NCBI RefSeq assembly: GCF_040215725.1
Contig: NZ_CP157970.1
Location: 124,001-188,000 of the forward strand
Length of the DNA stretch: 64,000 bases
From: Rhizobium sp. ZPR4
GTDB taxonomy: Bacteria > Pseudomonadota > Alphaproteobacteria > Rhizobiales > Rhizobiaceae
Direction: 5' to 3'
Under the pieces are notes generated by a model. That model saw nothing but the letters and a program-made list of their open reading frames with translations. It did not search any database and had not been told where the DNA came from. Below are positions 63,546 through 64,000 of the stretch, one piece after another (position 1 is the stretch's first letter; each line of letters starts with the position of its first letter). The translations under genes were made by a program, and so were the position numbers.

Positions 63546-63646
63546 TTGCCACCATCGACGGTGCCGAAATCAAAACTAGTCACGCCAACGTGCGCCGCAA
63601 TGAAGACCTCTCCGTGACATTTCTGTAGGACACGCAGCACCAAGGG

Positions 63647-64000
63647 TTAGGCAGCATCAGGTGCGAGAGTGTCGCGCTTCCACGTCTTCAAAAGCACCTC
63701 AATGAACTTTTCGGCGGCGGGCGACAGCGGGGCGCCACGCCGCCGGACAATCCCGATGGTACGGGTTACCACCGGATCGATGATTGGGCGTGAGACCAAG
63801 TAGGGGTGTTCTTCTTGGGGCGTCGCCAATCGGGGCAGAACGGAGATGCCGAGCCCTGCTTCGACGAGACCAAGCGACGTGTTGAGATGAGTGACCTCAT
63901 AGAACCAGTTCAACCGAAGATTATGTTTCGCAAGAGCGCCGTCCAAAAGCGCCCGATTACCGCTTGAGCGGTCGACGACTACTAGAGGATAGCCATCGAG
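63647..64000 (-). CDS. C-terminal part of a LysR-family regulator (runs off the window)
   Basis: The frame is open from the window end to the stop at 63647. The visible 117 residues are the second half of a LysR effector-binding domain: LDGYPLVVVDRSSGNRALL, FYEVTHLNTSLGLVEAGLGISVLPRLA and VVTRTIGIVRRRGAPLSPAAEKFIEVL. The DNA-binding N-terminus lies outside. Its target genes would lie beyond the window or on the other side of the sugar-binding remnant. Confidence 0.85.
   Translation of the reverse strand, partial: LDGYPLVVVDRSSGNRALLDGALAKHNLRLNWFYEVTHLNTSLGLVEAGLGISVLPRLATPQEEHPYLVSRPIIDPVVTRTIGIVRRRGAPLSPAAEKFIEVLLKTWKRDTLAPDAA

Overview
The window reads as part of a large plasmid (or plasmid-derived replicon) of a Rhizobium/Agrobacterium-type alphaproteobacterium. 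The evidence is a Ti-type conjugation set (traC-traD-traG divergent from traA-traF-traB-traH around a Q-type oriT with a TraR-binding tra box), convergent traM/traR quorum-sensing genes, an alphaproteobacterial LexA box of the GTTC-N7-GTTC type, and a 1,152-residue pyruvate carboxylase of rhizobial type. I see no replication genes, no trb mating-pair genes and no traI, so those would lie outside the window.

Left part (1-20 kb): signalling and accessory genes. It opens with the C-terminal piece of a protein carrying what looks like a prokaryotic YEATS domain. A cyclic-nucleotide-sensor/class III cyclase follows, converging on a tightly overlapping leftward operon of histidine-kinase-like protein, stand-alone divergent receiver and second class III cyclase. 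Next come a PAS-PAS-PAS-GGDEF protein and an HD-GYP protein (c-di-GMP turnover), an AraC regulator, a CheW/chemoreceptor pair, a frameshifted DnaQ-type exonuclease, a DUF805 membrane protein, a Tat-exported protein, an XRE regulator and an SOS-box-associated pair that includes a truncated SRAP peptidase.

Middle (20-44 kb): a plasmid housekeeping block (ParB-like protein, small protein, SAM-binding methylase-like protein, DUF932, DUF736) whose intergenic regions are built from repeated, hairpin-rich leader modules; a GNAT and a class I amidotransferase; a complete arsenic locus (arsR, an arsC-arsN2 fusion, ACR3 pump, glutaredoxin-type arsC, arsH, ArsK-like MFS, divergent DUF6428); and the conjugation region.

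Right part (44-64 kb): a RidA / polar amino-acid ABC transporter / class V aminotransferase / LysR / EamA exporter cluster. Three similar T-N11-A sites suggest these form one LysR regulon, and it lies directly upstream of traR on the same strand. After it come pyruvate carboxylase with a small HTH gene, a TauE/SafE permease, a decayed second traR, a MarR/cyclase-family operon divergent from an RND efflux pump, a decayed sugar-binding-protein gene and the end of a LysR gene that runs off the window.

The most notable items are the cyclase-receiver-kinase operon beside a pYEATS gene, the triplicated leader modules, the traR pair with its possible catabolic coupling, the arsC-arsN2 fusion, the motif-IV-less methylase, and a 30-codon peptide coupled to traH.
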